From: Begonia masoniana
Lineage: Eukaryota > Streptophyta > Magnoliopsida > Cucurbitales > Begoniaceae
Direction of reading: 5' to 3'
Assembly: GCA_022432975.1 (NCBI GenBank)
Contig: CM039510.1
Location: 32,395,023 to 32,459,022 of the forward strand
Length of the DNA: 64,000 bases
Shown here one piece after another: positions 35,001 through 44,740 of the stretch. Below the pieces are notes generated by a model. The model was not told the DNA's origin. It saw only the letters and a program-made list of their open reading frames with translations, and ran no database searches. A program made the translations under genes and the position numbers. Numbering within the stretch: position 1 is the stretch's first letter; each line of letters begins with the position of its first letter.

Positions 35001-35706
35001 AGAGTAACGATAATTTATTATATTAATTACACTATTGACAAGTTAGTAATATGTTAAAAAAATAAAATAAGAGAGTAAAGATAACATTATTGATTATATA
35101 ATGGGTAACTTCATCCCCAATTAAGCTAAATATTTAGCAATTTTTTAGTAATTAAAGTCTTTTTAGTATTAATTTTTTGTTTTCATTAAATTTTTTAGTA
35201 TATTTTTCCATATTTCTTGGTTAATCCCGATTAATTAGATGCCATACAAGATTTTCAAATACGATTACGAAACTTATCAGTGCATTTTTGCTTGGTAACC
35301 AATTATAAAAGAGTAATGCTATGTTAATCTTATAATTCATACATTTTAACATATCAATAATTGATTGATGTAATTAATTATTTTTTTTCAATAATTTTTG
35401 ATCTATCATATTTATCGTACCAATCAATAATTACCACATAGGAGTCAAGAAGGAGACGGTAAACAAAACTTACCTTATAAAAAACTAATTTTAATGACTT
35501 TGTTGCAAAAGCTATATTTTCAAGAAAGAGTGAGGTTATGTTTATTTTCTTATTGTATACTCTCTTAAAATAAACGTTGTCGTGTCAAATAATAATTAAT
35601 GCAATTAATATAATAAATTACAAATATATAATTTTAATTTTATCAATCATTATTTGATACGTAAATTGTGTATTTTAAGATGGTATAATAAGAAGGTAAA
35701 CACAAC
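35001..35706. mobile_element. cluster of small AT-rich MITEs
   Basis: Three pieces of the recurring family: 35001-35092 (an internally deleted version of the 21440 element), ~35315-35465, and 35529-35706. The last runs from GAGGTTATGTTTATTTTCTT to AAGAAGGTAAACACAACTTT, a clear inverted pair, with inner CGTGTCAAATAATAATTAA. No coding capacity. Confidence 0.5.
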
Positions 35707-35955
35707 TTTATTTTTTAAAAAAATTTGAAGGCTTGTTTTTTGGCAAAACGCTCAATTAGAAATTCATAACGTAGCCCATTAGTGGGCATTATAACGAAGC
35801 CCTGAAGCTTAAATCTCAAATCTATCCGTACAATTACAATCTCTCGCTGCAAAGTGCAAACTACAAGCATAATACACCTCTTTATCGTCTTCCCCTGGGA
35901 GATTCTGTGCAGCTGAATCTCTCTATGCGTGGAAATCCATTTCTGAGTTGACGAT

Positions 35956-36042
35956 ATGGTTTGTATTCGTGAAGCTACCATTGATGACCTTCTAGTTCTA
36001 ACAATGGAAGCATGCTTTCCGCCTCAGAATTTAATTGCCTAA
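35956..36042 (+). pseudogene. NAA10-like N-terminal fragment (middle block)
   Basis: Best preserved of three copies: 28 codons starting MVCIREATIDDLLVLTMEA and ending at TAA before (AT)n. It resembles the N-terminus of NAA10, the catalytic subunit of the NatA N-terminal acetyltransferase, whose plant start is close to MVCIRKATVDDLL. The GNAT core is absent. It lies 574 bases upstream of an intact CNL start, in the same order as in the other block. Confidence 0.55.
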
Positions 36043-36307
36043 TATATATATATATATATATATTAAAAAATTAAAAATAGTAATTATATAAATGAGCAAC
36101 TGGGTCCCACAAGCACAAATGTGAAAGGCCCAACAAAAATCAGACAAAACGACCACGTTCTTGGTCTTACTCCTCAACCTGATTTCTGCAAAATCAATTT
36201 CTTCCTTCTTCATTATAAAATATGCTCTCTCCCACGCTCCCACTATTCTCTCTCTCATCTGTTACATCGTCCTTCTCTCTCTTTACTTCCGTACTTCATT
36301 GATGAGG

Positions 36308-36502
36308 TGGGCCACGGAGGGCCCCTTTATACATGGTTGTGCCGCGGCAGTAAATGGCTCATGGTTTGTTGTGGCAATAAGTGGCACAACCACCAATAAT
36401 GCGTCGTCTCCTTTCCCTTCTTTCGATCTCTTAGAAAAGCATCGACTTCAGAAGCAAAAAGGATTACAGCTTTATTCCAAAAACTCCATAGTTTCCAAAT
36501 GA
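36308..36502 (+). other. unrecognised small open frame upstream of the CNL gene (middle block)
   Basis: Counterpart of 23724-23924 (ATEGPFIHGCAAAVNGSW ... DLLEKHRLQKQKGLQLYSK). Open to TGA 36500-36502, which overlaps the ATG at 36499. In this block the frame stays open further upstream, to 36161. Function unknown. It could be an upstream ORF or a captured exon. Confidence 0.35.
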
Positions 36503-36615
36503 CAAAGAGAGGCTCTTCATTTACTAATCTTTCCCACTCCCAAATCACACCTCACAAGCAACGTGAAAAGAGTTCTCATCTTCTCAAATTACTCTCCTTC
36601 CTCCAGACGAACTCA

Positions 36616-39600
36616 ATGGCCGAAGGAATCATCATCCCCGTTTTTGCAGACCTCCTTTCCAAATTGGGTTCTACTGCTTTGCAAGAGATTGCACTGATCT
36701 ATGGTGTAGAAGAGGAGCTTGCCAAGCTCAAGGACACTTTTTGTGCTATGCAGTCGGTGCTTCTTGACGCTGAGCAGATGGGAGACCTAAGCCTTGCCGT
36801 CAAGGATTGGCTTGGGAAGCTCAAGGATGCCGCTTACGATGCCGATGACTTACTCGACGAATTGTCCTACGAAACTCTCAGGCGAGAAGTGATTTCGAGG
36901 GATCAGGTACGCATTTTCTTCTCCCAACATGAGCTTGCTTTTCCTGCGAAAATGGTCCACAAGTTTAAGAAACTTAGGCAGAGACTGGAGCTTATAGCAG
37001 CTGATAGAACCCAGTTCCACTTCTCAGAAACAATACCTGATCGATCTAGGACAAAGGATAGAGAGTATACTCACTCCTTTGTTCGCGAAGAGGAAATGAT
37101 TGGGAGGGATGAAGAAAAAGAAGAAATTGTGAAGCGTCTGCTTGAAATCAATGAAAAACAGGACGTGTCAGTAGATGCAATAGTGGGTGTGGGAGGATTG
37201 GGAAAGACTATGCTTGCGAAGTCTGTAATCAACCATAAGAGAGTGAAAGATGCCTTTGATTTGAGACTCTGGGTGTGCATCTCTGAAATATTTGATCTGA
37301 AAATAATAGTGGGGAAAATAATAGAAGCAGCTACCAAACAAAGGACATATGGGCTTGAGATGGAGTTTTTGCAAAGGGCACTTCGAGACCAAATTGATGA
37401 GAAGAAGTACCTTCTCGTGATGGATGATTTGTGGAACGAAGACGGTGAAAGATGGGCAGAGTTGAAAAGGTTGTTGAGGGGAGGTGCAAAAGGAAGTAAG
37501 ATTCTCATCACCACTCGCAGCGAACTAGTTGCTGAGGTTTCTGAAGCAACTTCCCCCTACATTTTAAAGGGCTTGTCAGAAAGCAATTCGTGGATATTGT
37601 TCAAACAAATGGCTTTCAAAGAAGGTGAAGAACCAGAGAGCCCAAACAAGATAGAAATCGGGAAAGAAATTGCAAAGAAATGTATGGGTGTCCCACTTGT
37701 TATAAGGACCATAGGACGATTATTGTACTTTAAAATATCGGAAGTTGAATGGTTGTCTTTCAAGAACAGTGAGCTTTCAACAATCACACAGCAAGACAAT
37801 GAGATGACTCAGGTGCTTAAACTCAGCTACAATCACCTTCCTTCTCATTTGAAGCCATGTTTTGCGTATTGTTCGTTGTTCTCAAAAGATTACCAGTTTG
37901 AGAAAGATGAAATGATTAATTTGTGGGTGGCCGAAGGATTTGTCCAATCACAAGGTGAGAATGAATGCTTAGAGGATGTTGGCAATGAGTTTTTTATGGA
38001 GTTGATATGGAGGTCTATTTTCCAAGATGTACAAAGAAATAAATATGGTGATGTCAAAGGATGCCAAATGCACGATCTCATGCATGATATAGCACGATTA
38101 GTTGCAGGCACAGAGTGTTTTACTCTAGATTCAGATATTAAAAATGTTAATGAACGAACTCGACGAGTATCATTTGATTGTGGTGGCGAATCAAAGTGGT
38201 TTGTACTTTTTACATCACAACTCAAACCATATAAATTAAGGACATTTTTATCGTCGTCACATGCGTGGGATTATAGGCTTAGTTGCGAGCTAAATGAAAC
38301 TGAATTGGAAGCCCGTATATCATCTGTTAAATCGCTACGCGTTTTGGATTTACAGTGGTTGCGTAAGAGAAAAGTACCATTTTCCATTGGTATTCTAAAG
38401 CACCTAAGATTTCTTAATCTTTCACAGATAAAGTCATTCCCAAGTTCAATAACTAAATTGCATAATTTGCAAACTCTAAATATCAGTTATTGTTCATCCT
38501 TGAAAGAACTACCAAGAGATATTGGAAGTCTTATCAACCTGAGACATCTTGAGCTTTCCTGTAATGAGTCCATAGAAAGGCTCCCGGATTCTACATCTAA
38601 ATTGTTGCATTTGCGAAGTTTGATTCTCAACGACTTTACAAGTCTAATAGAATTACCGGAAAATATAGGTAATATGGTAGACTTGAGGTTTCTTCATCTT
38701 TGCGGTAATTACAGTATAGAATTGCTTCCGAATTCAATTGCCAAGTTGCAGAAATTGCAATTATTAAATCTGGAAGGTTGTGAATTTCTAAGAGAATTGC
38801 CAAGAGATGTTTCTAATCTAGTGAACCTAAAGCATCTGGATCTTAAATACTGTGATAGATTGAGAAGCATGCCACTTGGACTAAATAAGTTGACTGGTCT
38901 TCATACAATGAACTTATATGCAGTGGGTCCCTCGGTGTCTTATGAAGATAGTGGGTTGTGGCAACTTAATACCCTTATCAACATTAGGGGAAGATTGTGT
39001 ATTCGAGATTTACATCACTTGAGGAAAGATTCGTCCCAAGCTAACTCTGTAAACTTGAAAGATAATCACGGAGTCCGTGATTTGTTCTTAGAATGGAGTG
39101 AAATTGACTACAATCCTAATGGTATCGATCACGACTTTGTAGTTTTGGAAAAATTACATCCAAACAAAAATGTTGAAACATTGAGTATAGATGGATATGG
39201 TGGAGTGAGATTATCAAGTTGGGTATCTTCATTATCAAATTTGACGAATATCAAGATTGAGAACTGTAAAAGATTGCAGTATGTTCCACGACTTGATCGA
39301 CTTCCAAATCTCCAAAATTTGTTTTTAAGAAACTTAAAGCTCATAGAGTATGTGGACAACAATGAGACAGTGGATGAATTTCATTCGAGTGTTTTCTTTC
39401 CATCTTTACAATCCCTCTTCCTTTGTAAGATGGATAAATTAAAGGGATGGTGGAAGTCGAGGGAATTCACTCCAAAAGATCGTGGTCAGAGCTTCCTTCT
39501 TCCATCATTTCAATGCCTCTCTCGTTTGTGGATAATGAATTGCCCTCGAATGTTTTCCATCCCATCCCTCAACTTGTCTTTAAAGGAACTGCATCTTAGC

Positions 39601-40158
39601 TACTCCAGTGCATCTCCAGAAGATTACACCCAGGAAGCCCTTGATCGCCGTGATGATTTATATTCGAGTTTTCAACACTTGACCACTCTGCATTCTCTTT
39701 CTATAATCGATTGTAGGGATCTTGTTATGTTGCCAGATTGGATTAATAATCTTACTTCATTACAGGAACTGACAATTAGATATTGTCCAAAACTAACTTT
39801 GCTTCCTGAGGGCATTCGCCAACTCTCTTCTTTAAGGAAATTGACTATCGCAAGTTGTAGCAGACTGGAGGATTGGTCGAAGATTGGTAACCTTACTTCA
39901 TTGCAGGAACTGAAGATTGAAGATTGTGAGGATCTTGTTATGTTACCAGATTGGATTAGCAATCTTACTTCATTACAGGAACTGACAATTATACATTGTC
40001 CAAAACTAACTTTGCTTTCCGAGGGCATTCGCCAACTCTCTTCTCTAAGGAAATTGACTATCTCTTGGTGTGGGAGATTGGAGGAAAGATGTAGGCCACA
40101 AATTGGCGAGGATTGGTCCAAGATTGCTCACGTTGAATATATCAAAATCGGTTGGTAA
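36616..40158 (+). CDS. CC-NB-ARC-LRR disease-resistance protein, intact
   Basis: 1180 residues, intronless. The start MAEGIIIPVFADLLSKL is the common CNL start; an in-frame ATG at 36499 would add 39 unrelated residues. Domains: Rx-type coiled coil 1-~150 with the EDVID-like DAAYDADDLLDEL; NB-ARC with P-loop GVGGLGKT (191-198), RNBS-A, kinase-2 LLVMDDLW (266-273; the Trp marks CNL type), ITTRS RNBS-B, GVPL (358), RNBS-D CFAYCSLF and MHD (485-487). LRRs fill ~540-1180, ending in tandem repeats of LPDWI-NLTSLQEL / LLPEGIRQLSSLRKL. Known role of the family: intracellular detection of pathogen effectors, with ADP/ATP switching and resistosome formation. No motif is visibly lost. Closest to the split gene at 24038. 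Confidence 0.95.
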   Translation: MAEGIIIPVFADLLSKLGSTALQEIALIYGVEEELAKLKDTFCAMQSVLLDAEQMGDLSLAVKDWLGKLKDAAYDADDLLDELSYETLRREVISRDQVRIFFSQHELAFPAKMVHKFKKLRQRLELIAADRTQFHFSETIPDRSRTKDREYTHSFVREEEMIGRDEEKEEIVKRLLEINEKQDVSVDAIVGVGGLGKTMLAKSVINHKRVKDAFDLRLWVCISEIFDLKIIVGKIIEAATKQRTYGLEMEFLQRALRDQIDEKKYLLVMDDLWNEDGERWAELKRLLRGGAKGSKILITTRSELVAEVSEATSPYILKGLSESNSWILFKQMAFKEGEEPESPNKIEIGKEIAKKCMGVPLVIRTIGRLLYFKISEVEWLSFKNSELSTITQQDNEMTQVLKLSYNHLPSHLKPCFAYCSLFSKDYQFEKDEMINLWVAEGFVQSQGENECLEDVGNEFFMELIWRSIFQDVQRNKYGDVKGCQMHDLMHDIARLVAGTECFTLDSDIKNVNERTRRVSFDCGGESKWFVLFTSQLKPYKLRTFLSSSHAWDYRLSCELNETELEARISSVKSLRVLDLQWLRKRKVPFSIGILKHLRFLNLSQIKSFPSSITKLHNLQTLNISYCSSLKELPRDIGSLINLRHLELSCNESIERLPDSTSKLLHLRSLILNDFTSLIELPENIGNMVDLRFLHLCGNYSIELLPNSIAKLQKLQLLNLEGCEFLRELPRDVSNLVNLKHLDLKYCDRLRSMPLGLNKLTGLHTMNLYAVGPSVSYEDSGLWQLNTLINIRGRLCIRDLHHLRKDSSQANSVNLKDNHGVRDLFLEWSEIDYNPNGIDHDFVVLEKLHPNKNVETLSIDGYGGVRLSSWVSSLSNLTNIKIENCKRLQYVPRLDRLPNLQNLFLRNLKLIEYVDNNETVDEFHSSVFFPSLQSLFLCKMDKLKGWWKSREFTPKDRGQSFLLPSFQCLSRLWIMNCPRMFSIPSLNLSLKELHLSYSSASPEDYTQEALDRRDDLYSSFQHLTTLHSLSIIDCRDLVMLPDWINNLTSLQELTIRYCPKLTLLPEGIRQLSSLRKLTIASCSRLEDWSKIGNLTSLQELKIEDCEDLVMLPDWISNLTSLQELTIIHCPKLTLLSEGIRQLSSLRKLTISWCGRLEERCRPQIGEDWSKIAHVEYIKIGW

Positions 40159-40653
40159 ATCAAGTACTCAAAACCAATATTTCATCTTTCAACACCAGAT
40201 GTAATGACAGGTATTGCCATTTGTTTTACATCAATGGATGATGTGTAATTTATATGATGATGTGTAATAACAACTTTCGAAGACATACTTTTTTATATTG
40301 GTATATTATCATACATCGCATGATTTGTAATTTAATCTCTATTTTTATTATATTAATTATAAATATTTATCCCTAATACTCAATCAAATACACATTTTTT
40401 TATCAATAAAAGGTTATCAAGACAGCTAGTATCTAATTCTAAATTCAAGTACTCTCTACTACGGATGTGTTAATGTTTGAATGGAATAATTAATATTTTA
40501 CTATAATTATTAATTATTTATCTTAATTAAGCGTAATCAAATAAATTTAGATTACTTTATTTATTTGTGTATATAAATAATTGAAAAGACAGTTCATTTA
40601 TTTTTCCAAAAGACAGTTAATGATATTCCTGTCCTGGTGATCTCCCTTTGCAG
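40159..40653. other. CNL 3' flank and AT-rich spacer
   Basis: Starts with the shared CNL 3' flank (AAATCAAGTACTCAAAACC), then AT-rich sequence similar to 28900-29180 with about 120 extra bases. It ends with the acceptor-like CTCCCTTTGCAG before the DUF642 exon. Confidence 0.5.
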
Positions 40654-40822
40654 ACATTATACAGCAGCGATGGAGGTGATGTCTATGCTTGGGGATTCAG
40701 AGCCGCTGCCGATTTAGTAAATGTCATCTTCCATAACCCTGGAATTCAAGAAGATCCTGCTTGCGGGCCACTTATAGATGCTGTTGTTATCAAGGAGCTC
40801 TTCCCTCCATTGCCCACCAAAT
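40654..40822 (+). pseudogene. DUF642 exon A only; gene interrupted
   Basis: Same exon as 29184-29352 (LYSSDGGDVYAWGF ... CGPLIDAVVIKELFPP), with a donor GT at 40823. After the intron and its GCAG acceptor only TAACT of the next exon remains before an antisense LTR starts at 41055. The rest of exon B is not found in the sequence up to or after the gap, so the gene is disrupted. Confidence 0.82.
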
Positions 40823-41054
40823 GTCAGTATATGCAACTCTTCAATTGCTAATTACAACATAAAAAACATGAAATTAAAATCAGTAAGTCACTCAAACTTC
40901 AAAACACAGATTTCTTAATGAGGTATTTGTTTTCAATGTGATAATAGAAGACAATATAAAGTGTGGTTTATCACTATAGAAAACTAAATCTGGACATTTT
41001 GTTACCTTTTCTTGATCCGCTGATGTTTGGTGCTGATTAATTTTTGCAGATAAC

Positions 41055-41938
41055 TGTTGCGAAAAATCGTGATACGCAAGTGTACGTGTCGCAAAAGTAA
41101 TAAAGTGTGTATAAGTACGAGTGTCGATCCCACGAGGAATAATTATGTTAAATATTGAATATCTAAATTTCACTTTAATTTGAAAAGAAATAATAAGTTG
41201 ATGATTTAAGATTTTAAACTAAAATAATTCAAATAAAAGAAATTTAACAATTTAACTAATAGAATTAAATATAAAAGAGTAAGATTATATGATGAGAAAA
41301 ATCCAGGGTTCCGATTTCACTTAACTAATCCTATTTATTAAACCTAATTCAAGTAATTAATTCCTATCCCTTCGTGTTGATGGTAATTTCACGGAAATAT
41401 TCATTAATCTCTCTCGACCAAAAACAAACTTATTCAATTAACGAATTATCACCTCTCGGTCTCTAATCCTGAAAATTAATTGAATACATTAAGAACAAGA
41501 AATTATACTACCACATGAACGCATTAGCTATCTCTAGTCTAACATCCTTTTCATGGCAAACTATTCAGTGCACGGTTAAATTCTCCGCTCTCGCATCCCG
41601 AATCAACCCTAAAGTTCTTAGTTTAGTGATCAATCAAACCTAAGTATTACGTTCAGAATAATTTACTCAACACAGAACAGAAACAGAAAATTAAATACTT
41701 GAATCAAGAAAAATAAACGATCATAGTAAAGCTACATCGAAACCCTAGAACAGGAAATTTAGTTCATGCTAAAATAAAAGTAAACAACAATAATATTAAA
41801 TAGTTGCATAATAAAACAGTAGAAATAAAAGAAAAGAAAACAATTATAAAAACAACCTGATCGCCGACGAAAATCGCCTCTGTGATGCTTTAGTCGCCGA
41901 GCGCTCAGTCTGAATTTGCTGAATGCCTGAATTTTTTT
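41055..41938 (-). mobile_element. antisense Athila-like LTR, running into the gap
   Basis: Begins TGTTGCGAAAAATCGTGATA, the reverse complement of the 3' terminus of the LTRs at 58294 and 63978. It follows them for several hundred bases, including the conserved CGATCCCACGAGGAAT and CCCTAAAGTTCTTAG. It diverges near 41850 and is cut by the gap at 41939. It inserted five bases into DUF642 exon B. Whether a whole element or a solo LTR lies here is hidden by the gap. Confidence 0.85.
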
Positions 41939-42038
41939 NNNNNNNNNNNNNNNNNNNNNNNNNNNNNNNNNNNNNNNNNNNNNNNNNNNNNNNNNNNNNN
42001 NNNNNNNNNNNNNNNNNNNNNNNNNNNNNNNNNNNNNN
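41939..42038. other. assembly gap (100 N)
   Basis: Exactly 100 N, a scaffold gap. It lies between a partial antisense LTR and sequence homologous to 30935, so missing content includes the rest of the LTR or element and the DUF642 exon B with its downstream flank, unless deleted. Confidence 0.99.
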
Positions 42039-42256
42039 AAAAAAAAAAAAAAAACTTTTGTCCTAAAAGCATTTATGACCATGTTGAGAATAATTGTACA
42101 AACTTTCAAATTACGCCAAGAAAGTATGTCATTCATGCAACGTGCCAGAAAGAATTATGATCTCTCGAAAAAACCAATTCCACAATTAAATATACAATGC
42201 ACATAAACAATGAAATTAGATGGTGCTAATATAGTTAAATGAAATTAGTCATCCAG

Positions 42257-42581
42257 CCGCTGCCGCATCATTTGCGCCGATCATGTTTGCTCCTCAGGAA
42301 CAACTATCATTTCAAGAGGTTTTATTGAGGTATAAAAGTATCTAATCAGAAGTTAAAACTCTTCTATATAAATATAAAAAGACGAGCACTTGCTTAATTT
42401 TTCCTCCCTTTTTCCTTCTTGTAGATGCCAAACGAATGACATTCCAGTTTGTCTCATGTATGGAAAAGAAGATCCTTGGATAAAACCTGTTTGGGGCCTT
42501 CAAGTTAAAAGGCAGATCTCAAAGGCGCCTTATTATGAAATCAGTCCAGCAGGCCATTGGCCCCACGATGAAGTTCCAGAG
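42257..42581 (+). pseudogene. alpha/beta-hydrolase gene, two internal exons
   Basis: 42257-42329 reads AAAASFAPIMFAPQEQLSF. After an intron, 42425-42581 reads CQTNDIPVCLMYGKEDPWIKP ... APYYEISPAGHWPHDEVPE. Here the catalytic-histidine block is in frame, unlike the copy at 31294. The next exon (VVNYLLRGW in the other block) has decayed: around 42920 only traces such as TGTTGTTAAATACTTATTAC remain. Together with missing upstream exons this cannot make the enzyme. Confidence 0.72.
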
Positions 42582-42673
42582 GTAAACGTGCCATCCTTTG
42601 AACTATAACGATAGATTTATCTGTGATTTTACACTTTAAGTTAGATGAGATGTAAGACAAATTACCGGAATGA

Positions 42674-42797
42674 ATAATGTTATAGATACTTTCTAAAAAA
42701 AATTATTAATATGTCAAATAATGATTAGTTCAATTAATGCATTAGTAAAGTTTTTAAAAGAGTAAAATAAGAGATTACACGTAATATTACTCTTATC
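42674..42797. mobile_element. short MITE in the hydrolase intron (middle block)
   Basis: Counterpart of 31528-31651, from ATAATGTTATAGATACTTTC to AATATTACTCTTA. Confidence 0.45.
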
Positions 42798-43270
42798 AGA
42801 AATTACTTATTCAATCCAATGAAGCATCACATTAATTTAAATTATAATTAAATTGTAAAATTTATCTCATAAATCTAGATACATTGCGTTCTATATTAAT
42901 TCACTCATAATCATGATTACATGTTGTTAAATACTTATTACAAGTTGTTGAAATAAATCATTAAAAAATGTGATCACAAGTAGGAACTTTTACGATTAAT
43001 AGAATCGAATATTAGGATATGCGGTCGATATTATAAAAAAACACGTATAGTTGGATTATAGGTTTGGTTTGGAAGGAAAAAGAGGAAAGATAAAATATTA
43101 CTCGTAAGTTATTCTCGGGCAAAATCATCCATTCTGTATAATTATTGATTTGAAACGAACATGTTTCGAATAATTTTGGTATGCTTGGGGCATTCATGCT
43201 ATATGGTCAATGATTTAAATGAACATGAATATCTACTCTATTTCATGCCAAGTACTTGTATTTGATGTAG

Positions 43271-43612
43271 CGATGCCTCAGATCAAAGCCATGGCTGATG
43301 ATGTTCAACCGTTGCTTGCGCGCGGTTCGGGAAGGTGGTTTGCTGAAAGAAGTTGAAGAACTAACCAGAAGCCTTACCCAAGCCTCTGAGGATCTTAGGT
43401 GAACTTATTGCATAAAAAGCTTTAAACCCATTTAACTTCTGGGAAATTCATGCAACTTTAGGTAGCTCGACTTTTCTACTTCTTTGTTTCCTTAATTTTT
43501 GCTTAATTTGCAGAGCATAACATCGGACGTTCTTGGGTTCACGGGCGACAAGGTGAAGGTGGCGAGAAAGAATTTGAAACTGCTGATCAAGTCTCTCAGC
43601 AGATTGATATGA
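43271..43612 (+). pseudogene. TGD2-like C-terminal exons, frameshifted
   Basis: Exon 43271-43398 (after GATGTAG) reads MPQIKAMADDVQPLLARGSG, then, after a one-base shift, LLKEVEELTRSLTQASEDLR. Exon 43514-43612 (after TTTGCAG) reads SDVLGFTGDK then KNLKLLIKSLSRLI and stop. These match the C-terminus of TRIGALACTOSYLDIACYLGLYCEROL 2, the MCE-domain lipid-binding subunit of the chloroplast inner-envelope TGD lipid importer. The frameshift in the first exon, absence of an intermediate exon between SEDLR and SDVLG, and absence of the MCE domain mark it as a remnant. Confidence 0.7.
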
Positions 43613-43758
43613 AAAAAGAATGATAGATTCTTGTAGGATGATATACTTTGATTTCAAAATCCTCCATTGTTTACACTGAAGGTGGCTTAAAGTTTAAGAT
43701 ATAATGATTTATTTCAACAATTTTTAATCTATCAGAAGCTAAAAAGTATAAGGTAAAC

Positions 43759-44165
43759 TGATAAGTATGTATTTTACACATTTTATTATACTCGTTTATA
43801 CTTGATTTGACGAGTTTTACTCAAGTATGTGAAAGATTTTAACAAATTTGGTGAAAGTGCGTAGAGAAATTGAAAAATTACAGATTTGGTCAATCCGGTA
43901 CAATAAAAAAGAAGAACAGAAAGAAAAAACATGTGCAGAAGACTTGCCGATCAATCGGTCGGCTCTTGTGCTGCGATCGATCGGCTGTGCGAGTTAAATT
44001 ATTAATCTGAATTTAAGAATTTAATTGGATTAATCTGGGCCGTTGATCAAAGCAGACACCTGAATTATGTTAAAAGATGGCAAAAGAGGAGAGAGAAAAT
44101 CATTCAGAACTAGCCTTAGCGAGACGGAAACCAGAACAGAGCGATAGTTTCGGGAACTGAATTTC
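43759..44165 (+). mobile_element. truncated Athila-like LTR (5' part)
   Basis: Starts TGATAAGTATGTATTTTACA and follows the start of the LTRs at 57101 and 62785 with clear divergence, through the CGATCGATCGGCTGTG stretch and GAGACGGAAACCAGAAC. It stops resembling them around 44165. It belongs to an older or related subfamily. Confidence 0.75.
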
Positions 44166-44740
44166 AGCCTACTTTAAAATATTGATAGATGTATGATGTA
44201 ACGATTCAACATGCCCAGTTAAAAAATCGTGTATTTTGTTAAAAAATGCGACTTATTACTATTTTATCTACACTTATCATAAATTACTATTTCTGTTATT
44301 GGTGTGTTGATCGAAGATCATAGGTATTGAAAGGTTCACTCTTAATCAATATTTCTTATTAGTTTAAAAAACTCTCGTCCGTTTGAAATTTCAATTTAAT
44401 AAGTAGCTCAACTTGCATGTTTCTTTTCTATATTCTGTTGATGATTTGAAGTTATCAAGACTCTGACGTAACGACAAGAATAATACATTTAATATATTCT
44501 TTGCAGCATTGAAGAGGCAATACTCTTCCACACATGCAATCCACTGTCCTCATCGTTAACCACTACCTCACATCCTCTGAATCTACTGTTTCACTTTAGA
44601 AAAAGTACTGACAAAGACAGGGTCTTCACTTTAATAATCTTTCCCACTCCCACATCACAGCTCATAGGCAAACGTGAAAAGAGGGCAGAGTGTCTACGTC
44701 TGATCTTCTCAAATTACTTTCCTTCCTCCAGACCAACACA
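44166..44740. other. spacer upstream of the third CNL
   Basis: AT-rich, no gene or repeat recognised until ~44625. From there TAATCTTTCCCACTCCCA and the following leader match the leaders of the other CNL genes. The small upstream frame and NAA10-like fragment of the other blocks are absent here. Confidence 0.5.
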
